A DNA stretch of 64,000 bases from CAWJJM01 sp963843275 (GCA_963843275.1 CAWJJM010000010.1:434001-498000); one strand, 5' to 3'; shown: positions 9,480-18,866, counted from the first letter of the stretch. Made by a program: numbers and translations. The notes: a model not told the origin generated them from the letters alone.

Positions 9480-11934
9480 GCCGCCGCTGGCGGGCGCTCG
9501 CCTTCGTCGTCCCCCCGCTCGCCGCGCTCGCCTGGGTGCTCTTCCCGGTCGTGCGCGGCAGCGAGACCTTCTTCCTGCGCGACCTGTTCACCGTCCACCT
9601 GGAGCTGCGCCACGCGGTGGCGGCCGGCCTCGCCCAGGGCCGCCTGCCGCTGGTCGACCCGCTGCGCCTGGGGCAGCCGCTGGCCGGCAACCCCAACGCG
9701 GTGGCCTTCTACCCCACCGTCCTGCTGCACCTGGTGGCGCCGCTCGTCTGGGCGCTCGACGCCCACCTCTGGCTGCACCTGTTCGCGGCGCCCTTCGCCG
9801 CCGCCTGGCTGGGGCGCGAGCTGGGCCTCGGACGGCGCGGCGCCTGGGCGGCGGGGGTGTGCTACGGCTTCTCCGGGTTCCTGGTGTCGCAGCTCACCTT
9901 CTTCAACCTGATCGCGGGCGTGGCGCTGGCTCCGGCCTTGGCCGCCGCCACCGCCGGGGCTGCACGCCGGGCCCGTCACGGCGGGGCGGCCGCGGCGTAC
10001 GCGGCGGCCGCCGGCCTCCTGTGGACCCTCCTGCTGCTCGGCGGCGACCCGATGACCGCCGCCCTGGCGGCGGCGGTGGCGGGCGCCGTCGCCCTCCCCC
10101 GGCTGCTCGGCGCGGGCGGCGGAGCGCCCGGAACGCGGCGGCTGGCGTGGGGGCTGCTCGCCGTCGCCGCGCTGGCCGGCACCCTGGTGGCCCTGCCCCA
10201 GATCGTCGAGTTCCTGCGCATCCTGCCGTCGTCGGCGCGCGGCCACCTGGGGTTCCAGCCGGGGGTCCGCACCGCCGGCAGCCTCGATCCGCGCCAGGCG
10301 ATCGGCTGGCTGCTCCCCTTCCCCTTCGGCCGGCCCGACCGGCTCGGGCCCGGCTCGTACTGGGGGTACCCGTTCCACCAGGGGAGCTGGGCCTTCTACT
10401 ACTCCCTGTATCCGGGCCTGGGCGCCCTCGCCCTGCTCGCCGCCGCCGGGCTGCCCCGCCGCCGCGGCGGCGTCTCCCGCGGCCTGCTGCTCACCGGCTG
10501 GGGGCTGGCGGCGGCCGGGGCCTTCTTCGCCCTCGGCGCCTTCAACCCGGTGGCCGCCTGGCTGCTCGAGCTCCCCGGTCTCGCGGTGCTGCGCTACCCG
10601 TCGAAGTTCTGGCTGCCCGCGGCGGTCGGCCTGGCGCTGCTCTGCGGGCTGGGCTTCGAGCGCGCGCTGGTGTCGCGCGAGCCTGCGTCCCGCCGCCGCG
10701 CCTTCGCCGCCCTGGCGCTGGCCGCCGCCGCGCTCGCTCTGTCGGCGGCGGTGCTGCGGTTGGCGCCGCAGGCGGCGGCCGCCGGCTTCGCCGCCTGGAT
10801 GCCCCGCGACACCCCCGCCTCGATGGCCGCCGCCGAGGTGATCCGCTGGAGCGGCCTGTGCCGGAGCTCGCTCGTCGTCGCCGCCGCGCTGGCCCTGGCG
10901 CTCTGGTGGAGCGGCCGGCGGCCGGCCGCCGGGGGCGCCCTGCTGCTGACCCTGCACGCCGCCACCCAGCTCTTCTTCCTGCACCCGGCGATGCCCACCG
11001 ACGCGGTGCTGCCGTACCGGCTGCCGAGCCGGCTGCTCCAGGCCGTCCCGCCGGACGCCGTGGTGGTCCAGGGCGTCGCGCAGGGACTGTTCGGGCCGGC
11101 CGCCGTCTCGGACGCGGTCTTCCCCGAGCCGGCGGCACGGTGGATCTACCGCCGCGCGGCCGCGGAGCTCTACCCCCTGGGCGGCACGCTGTGGAACCGG
11201 CGCTACGACCTGGTGACCTCGCCCGAGGCCCTCGACCCGCTGCCGCTGCGCCGCGCCTTCTCGGCGGTGGAGAACGCCGGCGACCGGCAGCGCCTGCGCC
11301 TGCTCGCGGCGTGGGGGGTGGACCGCCTGATCCTCAACCGGCGGCTGGAGGACTCCGACCTGGCCGGCCTGGCGGCTCCGGCGGCCGGCGCGCAGAGCTT
11401 CCGCAAGGAGGTGTGGGTCTACCGCCTGACGGCCCCGGCGCCGCCGGTGTACCTGGCCACCCGGGTGCTGACCGCGCCGCGGCAGCAGGCGGTGGCGGCG
11501 CGCTCGCCGCCGCCCCCTTCCGCCCCGGTCGCGACGTCGTGCTGGTCGGGGCGGGCGCCGACGGCGGCAGCGGCCGCCCCGGGAGGGTGTCGGACCTCCG
11601 CCTGGCGGACGAGTCGATGAGCGCCGCGGTGGCCGCGCCGCAACCGGGGGTGGTGGTGTGGCGACGTCTGTGGACCCCGCTGTACCGCGCCGCGGTGGAC
11701 GGGCACGCCGTGCGCCCGGTGGCGGCAAACCTCCACCACCTGGGCGTCCCGGTGCCCGCCGGGACGCACCGGGTGCGCGTCTGGGTGGACCGCCGCCCGC
11801 TGGCCCGTTCCGCCCTCGGCGCCGGTGCCGGGGCCCTGCTGCTGGCGGCGCTGGCGGGCCTCGACCTGCGCCGCCGGCGCCGGCCTCCGGCCGCGGTTCC
11901 CGGCGCGGCGGTCGCCCCGGCGGAGCGACGATAA
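9476..11934 (+). CDS. YfhO-like membrane protein, copy 2 (one frameshift near 11500)
   Basis: This paralogue of the preceding gene starts in an ATGA overlap with it. The corrected product is about 819 residues, with about twelve membrane helices up to residue 480, a soluble C-terminal region, and a final helix ahead of a basic tail. It repeats the N-terminal signature (FFLRDLFTVHLELR, VDPLRLGQPLAGNP) and a QLTFFNLIAGVAL segment matching LSFYNLIAVVAW of copy 1. The original frame becomes nonsense at about 11500-11515, in a GCCGCCGCCCCC stretch, and the true C-terminus (DVVLVGAGADGG... to the stop at 11934) continues in the -1 frame. The likely role is transfer of a lipid-linked sugar outside the membrane, but no substrate can be named. 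Confidence 0.68.
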
Positions 11935-11948
11935 GATAGGCCGCTCGC

Positions 11949-13493
11949 ATGGAGACCCCCGCGCGTCCGGCGCGCCGCCGCATCGACAAGATCCTGATCG
12001 CCAACCGGGGCGAGATCGCGGTGCGCGTGCTGCGCGCCTGTGCCGAGATGGGGATCCGCGGCGCCGTCGTCTACTCGGAGGCCGATCGCAAGGGGCTGGC
12101 GGTGCTGCTCGCCGACGAGGCCTACCCGATCGGCCCGGCGCCGTCGAGCCAGAGCTACCTGCGCGGCGACGCGATCGTCGAGCTGGCGCGCGAGATCGGC
12201 GCCGACGCGATCCACCCCGGCTACGGCTTCCTCTCCGAGCACGCCGGCTTCGCACGCCGCTGCCGCGAGGCCGGGGTGACGTTCATCGGCCCGCCGTCCG
12301 AGGCGATCGCGGCCATGGGCTCGAAGACCGAGAGCCGCCGCAGGATGCAGGAGGCCGGCGTGCCGGTGGTGCCGGGCGGCACCGAGCCGGTCGCCGATCT
12401 CGACGCGGCGACCGCCGAGGCGGCGGCGATCGGCTACCCGGTGATGCTCAAGGCGGCGGCCGGCGGCGGCGGCAAGGGCATGCGCCGGGTCGACGCGCCC
12501 GAGGACCTCGCCTCGGCGTTCCGCGCCGCCCGCTCGGAGGCCTCGGCGAGCTTCGGCGACGACTCCGTGTACCTCGAGAAGTACATCGTCGACCCGCGCC
12601 ACGTCGAGATCCAGGTGCTGGGCGACGAGCACGGACGGCTGGTGTCGCTCGGCGAGCGCGAGTGCTCGCTGCAGCGGCGCCACCAGAAGGTGGTCGAGGA
12701 GGCGCCCTCGCCGGTGGTCGACGCCGAGCTGCGGCGGCGCATGGGCGAGGCCGCGGTGGCCGCCGCCCGCGCCGTCGGCTACACCAACGCGGGCACCGTG
12801 GAGTTCCTGCTCGACCGCGACGGCCGCTTCTACTTCCTGGAGATGAACACCCGGCTGCAGGTCGAGCACCCGGTGACCGAGGCGGTCACCGGGCTCGACC
12901 TGGTCGTCTGGCAGATCCGCATCGCCCGCGGCGAGGAGCTGCCCGCCGCCTGCGAGCACATCGAGCCGCGCGGCCACGCCGTCGAGGTGCGCCTCTACGC
13001 CGAGGACCCGTACCGCAACTTCGCTCCCTCGCCCGGCCTGCTGCGCCTGCTGCGGCTGCCCGAGGGGCCGGGCGTGCGCAACGACTGCGGCGTCTACAGC
13101 GGCGCCGAGGTCACCGTGCACTACGACCCGATGCTGGCCAAGCTGGTGGTGTGGGCCGAGGACCGCCCGCGCGCCCTCGCCCGGTTGCGCCGCGCCCTCG
13201 GCGAGCTGCGGGTCGACGGCATCCACAGCACCGCGCCGCTGTTCCTCGCGCTGCTCGACGATCCCGACTTCGTGGCCGGGCGCCTGGACATCGGCATGCT
13301 CGACCGCAAGCTCGCCGCCGGCGAGCTGCGCGCCGCGGCCGGCGAGGTCCCCGACGTGGCGCTGGTCGCCACCGCCCTGACCCACTTCGAGCGGGCCAAC
13401 CGCCGCGCCGCCGGGGGCGGCGGCACCGCCTCCTCGGCGCGCGGCCGCTGGGGTGCCGTGGGGCGCCGCGAAGCGACCCGGGGGATCTCGTGA
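11949..13493 (+). CDS. accC: Biotin carboxylase subunit of an acyl-CoA carboxylase
   Basis: This 514-residue protein is a biotin carboxylase, which uses ATP and bicarbonate to carboxylate biotin on a carrier protein. The N-terminal domain begins KILIANRGEIAVRVLRAC; the ATP-grasp domain carries the glycine-rich loop AAAGGGGKGM (about residues 170-179), the ECSLQRRHQK strand, and the catalytic EMNTRLQVEHPVTE segment (about residues 298-311). The C-terminal lobe (FAPSPG, then YDPMLAKLVVW) is complete. It is longer than housekeeping AccC (about 450 residues) owing to an Ala/Gly-rich tail after residue 470. A TAAGAT box lies 12-17 bases upstream of the ATG. The biotin carrier gene overlaps its stop codon, so the pair probably serves one acetyl- or propionyl-CoA carboxylase whose carboxyltransferase is not in the window. 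Confidence 0.88.
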   Translation: METPARPARRRIDKILIANRGEIAVRVLRACAEMGIRGAVVYSEADRKGLAVLLADEAYPIGPAPSSQSYLRGDAIVELAREIGADAIHPGYGFLSEHAGFARRCREAGVTFIGPPSEAIAAMGSKTESRRRMQEAGVPVVPGGTEPVADLDAATAEAAAIGYPVMLKAAAGGGGKGMRRVDAPEDLASAFRAARSEASASFGDDSVYLEKYIVDPRHVEIQVLGDEHGRLVSLGERECSLQRRHQKVVEEAPSPVVDAELRRRMGEAAVAAARAVGYTNAGTVEFLLDRDGRFYFLEMNTRLQVEHPVTEAVTGLDLVVWQIRIARGEELPAACEHIEPRGHAVEVRLYAEDPYRNFAPSPGLLRLLRLPEGPGVRNDCGVYSGAEVTVHYDPMLAKLVVWAEDRPRALARLRRALGELRVDGIHSTAPLFLALLDDPDFVAGRLDIGMLDRKLAAGELRAAAGEVPDVALVATALTHFERANRRAAGGGGTASSARGRWGAVGRREATRGIS

Positions 13494-14014
13494 GGCTGGT
13501 GGTGGCCGGCGGCGGCCGCGAGGAGGAGATCGTCGTCGAGCGCGACGGCTCCGGCTACCGGGTCACCGTCGGCGACCGCGACTACCGCGTCGACGCCGCG
13601 GCGGTGGTCGACGGGGTGATGAGCCTGCGCATCGACGGCGCGCAGAGCGAGATCGCGGTCTCCCCCCTGCCCGGCCCCGGAGGCGGCGGCGACCGTTACC
13701 GCGTCTCGGCGGGCGGCGGCGCCGTGGCCACCGAGCTCGAGGTGCTCGACCCGCTCACCCACCTCGCCCGCCAGGCGCACGCCAAGGCCGGCGGGCCGGC
13801 CCGCCGGCAGGTGACCGCCTACATGCCCGGGCGGGTCGCCGCCATCCTGGTGGCGGAGGGCGCCGACGTGGCGGCCGGCCAGGGCGTCGTGGTGCTCGAG
13901 GCGATGAAGATGGAGAACGAGATCCAGGCCGAGCACGCCGGCACCGTGCGCCGCATCCTCGTCGAGCCCGGCCAGGCCGTCGAGGGCGGCGACCCCCTCT
14001 TCGAGATCGGCTAG
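13490..14014 (+). CDS. Biotin carboxyl carrier protein of an acyl-CoA carboxylase
   Basis: A 174-residue protein translated from a GTG that overlaps the biotin carboxylase stop (GTGA) with a GGGGG upstream. Its C-terminal 70 residues form a biotinyl domain with the modification motif EAMKMENEI, in which the second-from-last methionine follows the target lysine (about Lys-140). The N-terminal 100 residues are a beta-rich segment (YRVTVGDRDYRVDAA) resembling the linker between carboxylase and biotinyl domains in propionyl-CoA carboxylase alpha subunits. It therefore looks like a fission product of a carboxylase alpha chain. I prefer separate genes to a frameshifted fusion because the overlap is the standard one of this genome and neither side is missing conserved sequence. 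Confidence 0.82.
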   Translation: MRLVVAGGGREEEIVVERDGSGYRVTVGDRDYRVDAAAVVDGVMSLRIDGAQSEIAVSPLPGPGGGGDRYRVSAGGGAVATELEVLDPLTHLARQAHAKAGGPARRQVTAYMPGRVAAILVAEGADVAAGQGVVVLEAMKMENEIQAEHAGTVRRILVEPGQAVEGGDPLFEIG

Positions 14015-14162
14015 CCCCCCGGGGTGCGCCCGGCCCCGGTGGAGGCGGGGGAAGATGCCGGGCTGGCGCAGGGAGGCCGACGGGGGCGCCCGCCAGGCAC
14101 CGCCGGCAGGCCGCTCGGGCGCACCACCGCAGATCCCCCGCGTCCCGCCCCCGCATCCACCG

Positions 14163-15059
14163 TCAGGAGTGGCGCCAGCGGTCGTGCATCCAGAGCCAGA
14201 GCTCCGGACGGCCGCGGATCTCGTCCTCCATCACCGCGAGGTAGCGCCGGGTCAGCGCCGCGACCGCGGCCTCCTCGTCCGCCGCACCGTCCCCGGGGAA
14301 GACCGGCGGCCGGATGACCACCCGGTAGCGGCCGCCCGGCGCCGGGTAGCCGAAGACGGGGACCACCGGCACGGCGAGGCGGCGGGAGAGCCGCGCCAGC
14401 ACCGGCGTGGTCCAGGCCGGGTGGCCGAAGAAGGGGACGTCGATCGCCTGCGCCCGCTGCACCCGCTGATCGATGAGGATCCCGACCAACTCGCCGCGTT
14501 GGATCGCCCGCACCATGCCGCGCACGGCGCCGCTCTTGGGGAGCAGCCGGTTGCCGAAGCGGCCGCGCAGGGCGGCCAGCTCGCGGTCCAGACGGGGGTT
14601 GTCGAGCGGGCGCCCGACGACCGACAGCGGCCCCGCGTAGGCGCCCATGGCGTGCGCCGCCACCTCCCAGAGGCCGAAATGGGCCGTGAGCAGGAAGAAC
14701 CCGCGCTCGCCGGCCGCGGCGCGGGCGGTCTCGAAGTGGTCCCATCCTTCCAGGGTCAGCCGCCGGCAGAGCTCGACCAGACCGAAGCGGCTGGCCGAGA
14801 TCGACTCGCAGACGGCGGAGCCGAAGTGGCGGAAGCAGGCGCGCGCCAGGCGCCGTCGCTCGGCGGCCGGGATCTCGGGCAGTGCCAGCGCCAGGTTGCC
14901 GAGCGCCACCCGCCGGTGGCGGCCGTCGAGCCACCAGCCGAGGTCGCCGAGGCGGCGCCCGACGGCGCGGGCGGCGGCGTGCGGCAGGGCCACCAGCGGG
15001 GCGCGCACGACCCGGTAGGCGGCGTACTCGACGGCGTGGAGCAGCGGCGCGTCCTTCAC
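14163..15059 (-). CDS. Lauroyl/myristoyl (LpxL/HtrB-family) lipid A acyltransferase
   Basis: The 298-residue product is a lysophospholipid-type acyltransferase that adds a secondary acyl chain to lipid A at the inner membrane. The catalytic H-x4-E box is HFGLWE (His-127, Glu-132), preceded by GFFLLTAHFG, and a later ILIDQRVQR / VPFFGHPAWTT region matches the family's substrate-binding segment. Its GTG start overlaps the stop of the LpxK gene (GTGA), and the frame upstream of that GTG only reads through LpxK, so the start is well supported. It is the last gene of a waaA-lpxK-lpxL operon. Whether it prefers lauroyl or another chain, or acts before or after Kdo addition, is not visible. Confidence 0.85.
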   Translation of the reverse strand: MKDAPLLHAVEYAAYRVVRAPLVALPHAAARAVGRRLGDLGWWLDGRHRRVALGNLALALPEIPAAERRRLARACFRHFGSAVCESISASRFGLVELCRRLTLEGWDHFETARAAAGERGFFLLTAHFGLWEVAAHAMGAYAGPLSVVGRPLDNPRLDRELAALRGRFGNRLLPKSGAVRGMVRAIQRGELVGILIDQRVQRAQAIDVPFFGHPAWTTPVLARLSRRLAVPVVPVFGYPAPGGRYRVVIRPPVFPGDGAADEEAAVAALTRRYLAVMEDEIRGRPELWLWMHDRWRHS

Positions 15060-16093
15060 GGCTTCCCCTCGGGCGCCAGCCGTCCGTCCAGCCACTCCCA
15101 GAACGCCGGCTCCGGCTCCGCGCGCACCGGCAGCTCGGCGAGCGGCAGGTCGAGGCGCCCGTGCAACTTCACCCGGTCCTTGGAGGTGACGAGCACGGCA
15201 TCGGCTCCGCTCTCGCTGAAGGCGCGGCGCACCCGCTCCAGGCTTGCCTCCGGATAGGCGTGGTGGTCGGCGAAGAGCAGCTCCCCGGCGACCTCGACGC
15301 CGGCCGCACGCGCCGCGTCCCGGAAGCGCTCCGGCCGGGCGATCGCCGCCACCAGCAGCACCCGCGCCCCCGGGGCCAACGGTCGCCCGCGGCCGAGCCG
15401 CGGCGGGGACGCGCGGACCGCGCTCGAGAAGCCCGGGCCGGCGAACTCGTAGGCGCGGAGCGCCGCGGCGAGCGCGGCGCCGGCGCCGGGCGCGGCCGGG
15501 TCGGCACCGGTGAGCACCACCGCGTCGGCGCGGGCGGCGGAGGCGAGCGGCTCGCGCAGGCGACCGCCCGGCGGCAGGCGGCCGCCGGCGAACGGGTCCG
15601 CCGCCGGGAAGGTCAGCAGGTCGACGTCGCGCGCCAGCGCCAGGTGGGAGAAGCCGTCGTCGAGCACGAAGACCTCGGGCGGCGAGGCCAGGCGCTCGAG
15701 GGCGGCGAGACCGGCCCGCCAGCGGTCGGGCCCCACCACCACCGCGACGCCGGGGAGATCGCCGGCCAGCAGGACCGGCTCGTCGCCGGCGCTGCGCGGG
15801 CCGAGCAGCGGTCCGTCCCCCGCCGAGACCACGCGGACGCCCTGCCCGCTGCCGCCGTAGCCGCGCGACAGCACGCACACCCAGCGGCCGGCGTCGCGCA
15901 GGTGGGCCGCCAGGGCGGCGACCAGCGGCGTCTTGCCGGCGCCGCCCCAGTGCAGATTGCCGACGCTCACCACGGGGCGTGGCAGGCGGTGGTGGTGCCG
16001 ACGGTACCAGGTGCGGCGCAGCCGGTGGGCGCCGCCGTAGAGCAGCTGCCAGGGGGAGCGCGGCGGCGGCGGCGGCGCCAGCGGCGCGTTCAC
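15056..16093 (-). CDS. lpxK: Tetraacyldisaccharide 4'-kinase (LpxK)
   Basis: A 345-residue lipid A 4'-kinase, which phosphorylates tetraacyldisaccharide 1-phosphate to lipid IVA using ATP at the inner membrane. The P-loop region SVGNLHWGGAGKTPLV (about residues 43-58) is the LpxK form of Walker A, followed by the VLSRGYGG strand, the GDEP motif (SAGDEPVLLA), and VFVLDDGFSHLALARDVDLL with the conserved D-D-G-x-x-H. The C-terminal FADHHAYP and VTSKDRVKL motifs are also present. Start GTG at 16093 overlaps the waaA stop. The length is typical. Confidence 0.93.
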   Translation of the reverse strand: MNAPLAPPPPPRSPWQLLYGGAHRLRRTWYRRHHHRLPRPVVSVGNLHWGGAGKTPLVAALAAHLRDAGRWVCVLSRGYGGSGQGVRVVSAGDGPLLGPRSAGDEPVLLAGDLPGVAVVVGPDRWRAGLAALERLASPPEVFVLDDGFSHLALARDVDLLTFPAADPFAGGRLPPGGRLREPLASAARADAVVLTGADPAAPGAGAALAAALRAYEFAGPGFSSAVRASPPRLGRGRPLAPGARVLLVAAIARPERFRDAARAAGVEVAGELLFADHHAYPEASLERVRRAFSESGADAVLVTSKDRVKLHGRLDLPLAELPVRAEPEPAFWEWLDGRLAPEGKP

Positions 16094-17367
16094 CGGCTCG
16101 CCCCGTCCACGCCGAGGAACGGCGCGAGGAGGGCGAGCGTGCGGCCGACCGCGCCCCGGTTGCGCTCCACCAGGTCGCGGGCGCGGTCGCCCACCGCGGC
16201 CGCCGCCGCGGGGTCGGCCAGCCACCGCCCCCAGGCGGCGCCCAGGGCCGCGCCGTCGGCCACCCGCTCCCAGGCGGCGGCGGCGTCGAACTCGGCCGCC
16301 ATGTCCCGGAAGTTGGTCATCGACGGGCCGACCGCGAGCGGCACGCCGAAGCGGGCGGGCTCGAGCGGGTTGTGGCCGCCGGTGGGGACCAGCGTCCCGC
16401 CCACGAAGGCGGCGGTCGCCCGCCGGTAGAGGCCGGCGAGCTCGCCGAGCGAGTCGAGCAGTACGACGTCCGCCCGCCCCGCGCGCTCCGCGACGGCGCT
16501 GCGGCGGACCACGGCGACCCCGCGGTCGGCGAGGAAGTCGGCCACCGACTCCCAGCGTTCCGGGTGGCGGGGGGCGAGGACGAGGAGCGCGGCGGTGCCG
16601 CCGCCGGCCGCGGCGAACGCTTCCAGCACCTGCTCCTCCTCGCCCGGCATGGTGGAGCCGGCCACCAGCAGCGGCCGCCCGCCGGCGAGCGCCTCCAACC
16701 GCGCGGTCAGCGCGGCGTTCTCCGGCGGCTCGGGCACGTCGTACTTGAGGTTGCCGGTGACCGTGACGCGCTCCGCCGGGACGCCCAGGGCGAGCAGGCG
16801 CCGGCCGTCCTCCGCGCTCTGCACGCCGAAGCGGTCGACCGGGGCGAGCAGCGGCCCGAGCAGCGGCCGCAGGCGCGACAGCCGGCGGAAGCTGGCGTCG
16901 CCGACGCGGCCGTTGACCACCGCGACGGGCACGCCGCGGCGCCGCGCCGCGCGCAGCACGAGCGGCCAGTAGTCGCCCTCGACCAGGATCAGGGCGCCCG
17001 GCGCGAGGCGGCGGAAGAAGCGCTCCACGGCGGGCCGCAGCTCGACCGGCAGATAGCCGACCGCCGCCGGGCGTCCGGCGAAGGCGGCGCGCGCCCGCTC
17101 CTGCCCGGTGGGGGTGACCGTGGTGACGACCAGCGCCCGGTCCTGCGGCAGGTGCCGGGCCAGGGCCGCGGCGACGCCGACCTCGCCCACCGACACGGCG
17201 TGGAGCCACAGCGGCGCCGCGCCGCCGGCGCGCGGCGGGGGCTCCGGGAGCCGCAGCGTCAGCCGGCCGGACAGGGTCGGCAGGTAGTGACGGCCGCGGG
17301 CCAGGAGCAGGAAGGGAGCCGCCGCCGCCAGCAGCAGGGCGGCGAGAGCCTGGTAGAGGAGCCACAT
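16090..17367 (-). CDS. waaA: 3-deoxy-D-manno-octulosonic acid (Kdo) transferase
   Basis: The 425-residue protein transfers Kdo from CMP-Kdo to lipid IVA. It starts with one membrane helix (residues 1-23), then the GT30 N-domain with WLHAVSVGEV and VEGDYWPLVL, the GNLKYD motif (about residues 205-210), and the C-domain signature GGTLVPTGGHNPLEPA (about residues 330-345). The catalytic glutamate is expected in WLHAVSVGEV. It is the first gene of the lipid A operon and is divergently transcribed from an ECF sigma factor gene. A TATACT box on the minus strand lies 48 bases upstream of the ATG, overlapping a box for the other direction. Confidence 0.93.
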   Translation of the reverse strand: MWLLYQALAALLLAAAAPFLLLARGRHYLPTLSGRLTLRLPEPPPRAGGAAPLWLHAVSVGEVGVAAALARHLPQDRALVVTTVTPTGQERARAAFAGRPAAVGYLPVELRPAVERFFRRLAPGALILVEGDYWPLVLRAARRRGVPVAVVNGRVGDASFRRLSRLRPLLGPLLAPVDRFGVQSAEDGRRLLALGVPAERVTVTGNLKYDVPEPPENAALTARLEALAGGRPLLVAGSTMPGEEEQVLEAFAAAGGGTAALLVLAPRHPERWESVADFLADRGVAVVRRSAVAERAGRADVVLLDSLGELAGLYRRATAAFVGGTLVPTGGHNPLEPARFGVPLAVGPSMTNFRDMAAEFDAAAAWERVADGAALGAAWGRWLADPAAAAAVGDRARDLVERNRGAVGRTLALLAPFLGVDGASR

Positions 17368-17414
17368 GAGCGGAGGAGGCGGACGCGGTGCACGCGGACG
17401 GCGGACGCGCCGGG

Positions 17415-17422
17415 AGTATAAT
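17415..17422. promoter_or_regulatory. Overlapping divergent -10 boxes
   Basis: In the 181-base gap between waaA and the sigma factor gene, the top strand has a perfect TATAAT at 17417-17422 while the bottom strand reads TATACT across 17415-17420. The two overlap, so polymerase binding for waaA-lpxK-lpxL and for the sigma/pilus side would compete. No -35 consensus is evident at the expected distance on either strand. The rest of the gap is GC-rich without other recognised signals. Confidence 0.4.
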
Positions 17423-17548
17423 TCGCCGGCAGCTCCGCGTCCCGCCGGCCGGCCGGCGGCCCCCGGACGGGGCCGCGGCGGGGCCCGTGGCCGCCGCGGT
17501 GACTAGACGCGCCGCCGCTGCCGTCCGTATACGCAGCCGGGAAGAGAT

Positions 17549-18184
17549 ATGCCGCAGCTCGCCTACTCCGTCCATCGCCACCGCAACCAGCTCGCCGAGG
17601 CGAGCGATCGCGACGTGCTCCTCGCCCTGCGCGGCGGCGACGAGGTGGCCCTCGACGAGCTGATCGGGCGCAAGACCGGGCCGTTGGTGCAGATGGTCTA
17701 CCGCATGGTCGGCGACCTCGAGGAGGCGCGCGACGTCGTGCAGGTGACCTTCCTGCGCATCTGGGAGCACCGCGACCGCTTCGACGAGCGCTGGAGCCCC
17801 AACACGTGGATCTACCGGATCGCCAGCAACCTGGCGATCGATCATCTGCGCTCGCGCCGCAGCCGCGAGAAGAGCGCCGAGCCGGTCCGCCACCACCTGG
17901 TGCGGGCGGCCGAGGCCCGGAGCGAGGGATCGCTCACCGGCCTGCGTCAGTCGGAGGTGATGGCGATCTTCCGCGAGCTCGCCGCCGAGCTCAGCGAGAA
18001 GCAGCGCGCCGTCTTCCTGCTGCGCGAGGTCGAGGGGCTGTCGTCCCCCGAGGTCGCCCGCGTCCTCGACTGCCGCGAGTCGACCGTCCGCAACCACCTG
18101 TTCAACGCCCGCAAGGTCCTGCGCCGCGAGCTGCTGGCGCGCTACCCCGAGTACGCCCCCCGGGGCGTCGAGGAGACGGCGTGA
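17549..18184 (+). CDS. ECF-type RNA polymerase sigma factor
   Basis: A 211-residue extracytoplasmic-function sigma factor. Region 2 spans about residues 35-105: the segment DLEEARDVVQVTFLRIWEH matches the region 2.2 core, and WIYRIASNLAIDHLRSRRSR matches region 2.4 with its DNA-contacting basic end. Region 4 (about residues 145-200) has the helix-turn-helix LSEKQRAVFLLREVEGLSSPEVARVLDCRESTVRNHLFNARKVLRR in outline. There is no region 1 or 3. GGGAAGAG lies just before the ATG. The next gene overlaps it by GTGA and has an anti-sigma-like layout; the pilus/secretion operon follows in the same direction, so the pair may control it or respond to envelope signals. Confidence 0.9.
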   Translation: MPQLAYSVHRHRNQLAEASDRDVLLALRGGDEVALDELIGRKTGPLVQMVYRMVGDLEEARDVVQVTFLRIWEHRDRFDERWSPNTWIYRIASNLAIDHLRSRRSREKSAEPVRHHLVRAAEARSEGSLTGLRQSEVMAIFRELAAELSEKQRAVFLLREVEGLSSPEVARVLDCRESTVRNHLFNARKVLRRELLARYPEYAPRGVEETA

Positions 18185-18768
18185 GCTGCCCGGACTGGCA
18201 GCGGCTGGCGACGGCGCGCGAGGCCGGGCGCGACGAGGAGGCCTGGGCGGCCGCCCTCGAGCACCTCGACGGGTGCCCGGACTGCCGGCCCCGCGCCCTC
18301 CGCGCCGACCCCTGCCTGGTCTTCCGCGACCTGCCGGCGGTGGAGGCCGACGCCGCGGAGGTGGCGGCGATGCGCCAGGCGGTGGGCGCCCTGCGGCAGG
18401 CGCGGCGGGTGGCCACGACGGTGCCGGCCGCCGGTGGGCGCTGGCGCCGACTGCGCCCGAGCGGCCGCACGGCGCGGCGGGTCGCCGCGGCGGCGGTGGT
18501 GGCGGCGGCCAGCCTGGGCGTCTGGCTCGAGCGGCCGGCCCCGGCGCCTGCCGTCGACGCCGCGCCGGTCGCGGCCGCGACGGCGGTGCCGGCGGACGGT
18601 CCCGGGAGCGGGCGTCGGCCCGCGCCCGCCCGCGTGGCGACGCCGCAGGGCGGTCCGGCCGAGCCGGTCGTCGACGGGCTCGTCCGCCCGCGCCGCGCCG
18701 ACGTCTACCAGGTCGACGGCGACGGTCTCCGCGTGGTCATGGTCGTCGACGAAACCCTGGATGTGTGA
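18181..18768 (+). CDS. Putative anti-sigma factor (zinc-finger-like N-terminus, one membrane helix)
   Basis: A 195-residue protein whose GTG start overlaps the sigma factor stop. The N-terminus has C-P-D-W and H-L-D-G-C-P-D-C (about residues 3 and 28-35), which resembles the H-x3-C-x2-C of anti-sigma zinc-finger domains. A short hydrophobic stretch (RVAAAAVVAAASLGVWL, about residues 99-115) can cross the membrane, leaving a Pro/Ala-rich periplasmic tail that ends in a small beta-type segment (ADVYQVDGDGLRVVMVVDETLDV region). These features and coupling to an ECF sigma gene support a membrane anti-sigma role. The zinc motif is not the exact family consensus, so the function is inferred. Confidence 0.65.
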   Translation: MSCPDWQRLATAREAGRDEEAWAAALEHLDGCPDCRPRALRADPCLVFRDLPAVEADAAEVAAMRQAVGALRQARRVATTVPAAGGRWRRLRPSGRTARRVAAAAVVAAASLGVWLERPAPAPAVDAAPVAAATAVPADGPGSGRRPAPARVATPQGGPAEPVVDGLVRPRRADVYQVDGDGLRVVMVVDETLDV

Positions 18769-18866
18769 GGCACCCGTCCGTCCCGGGATCCTCTCGAATC
18801 CGCTCGCGACGCCCCCCATCCCACCCGGCCGCGCCGGCCGGGGCGACGCTCCCGTGATCCTCCGTC

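Noticed and set aside
11949..14014. Biotin carboxylase plus carrier as one frameshifted gene
   Set aside because: The second frame starts at a GTG that overlaps the stop in the same GTGA form used throughout the window, and no conserved residues are lost at the junction.
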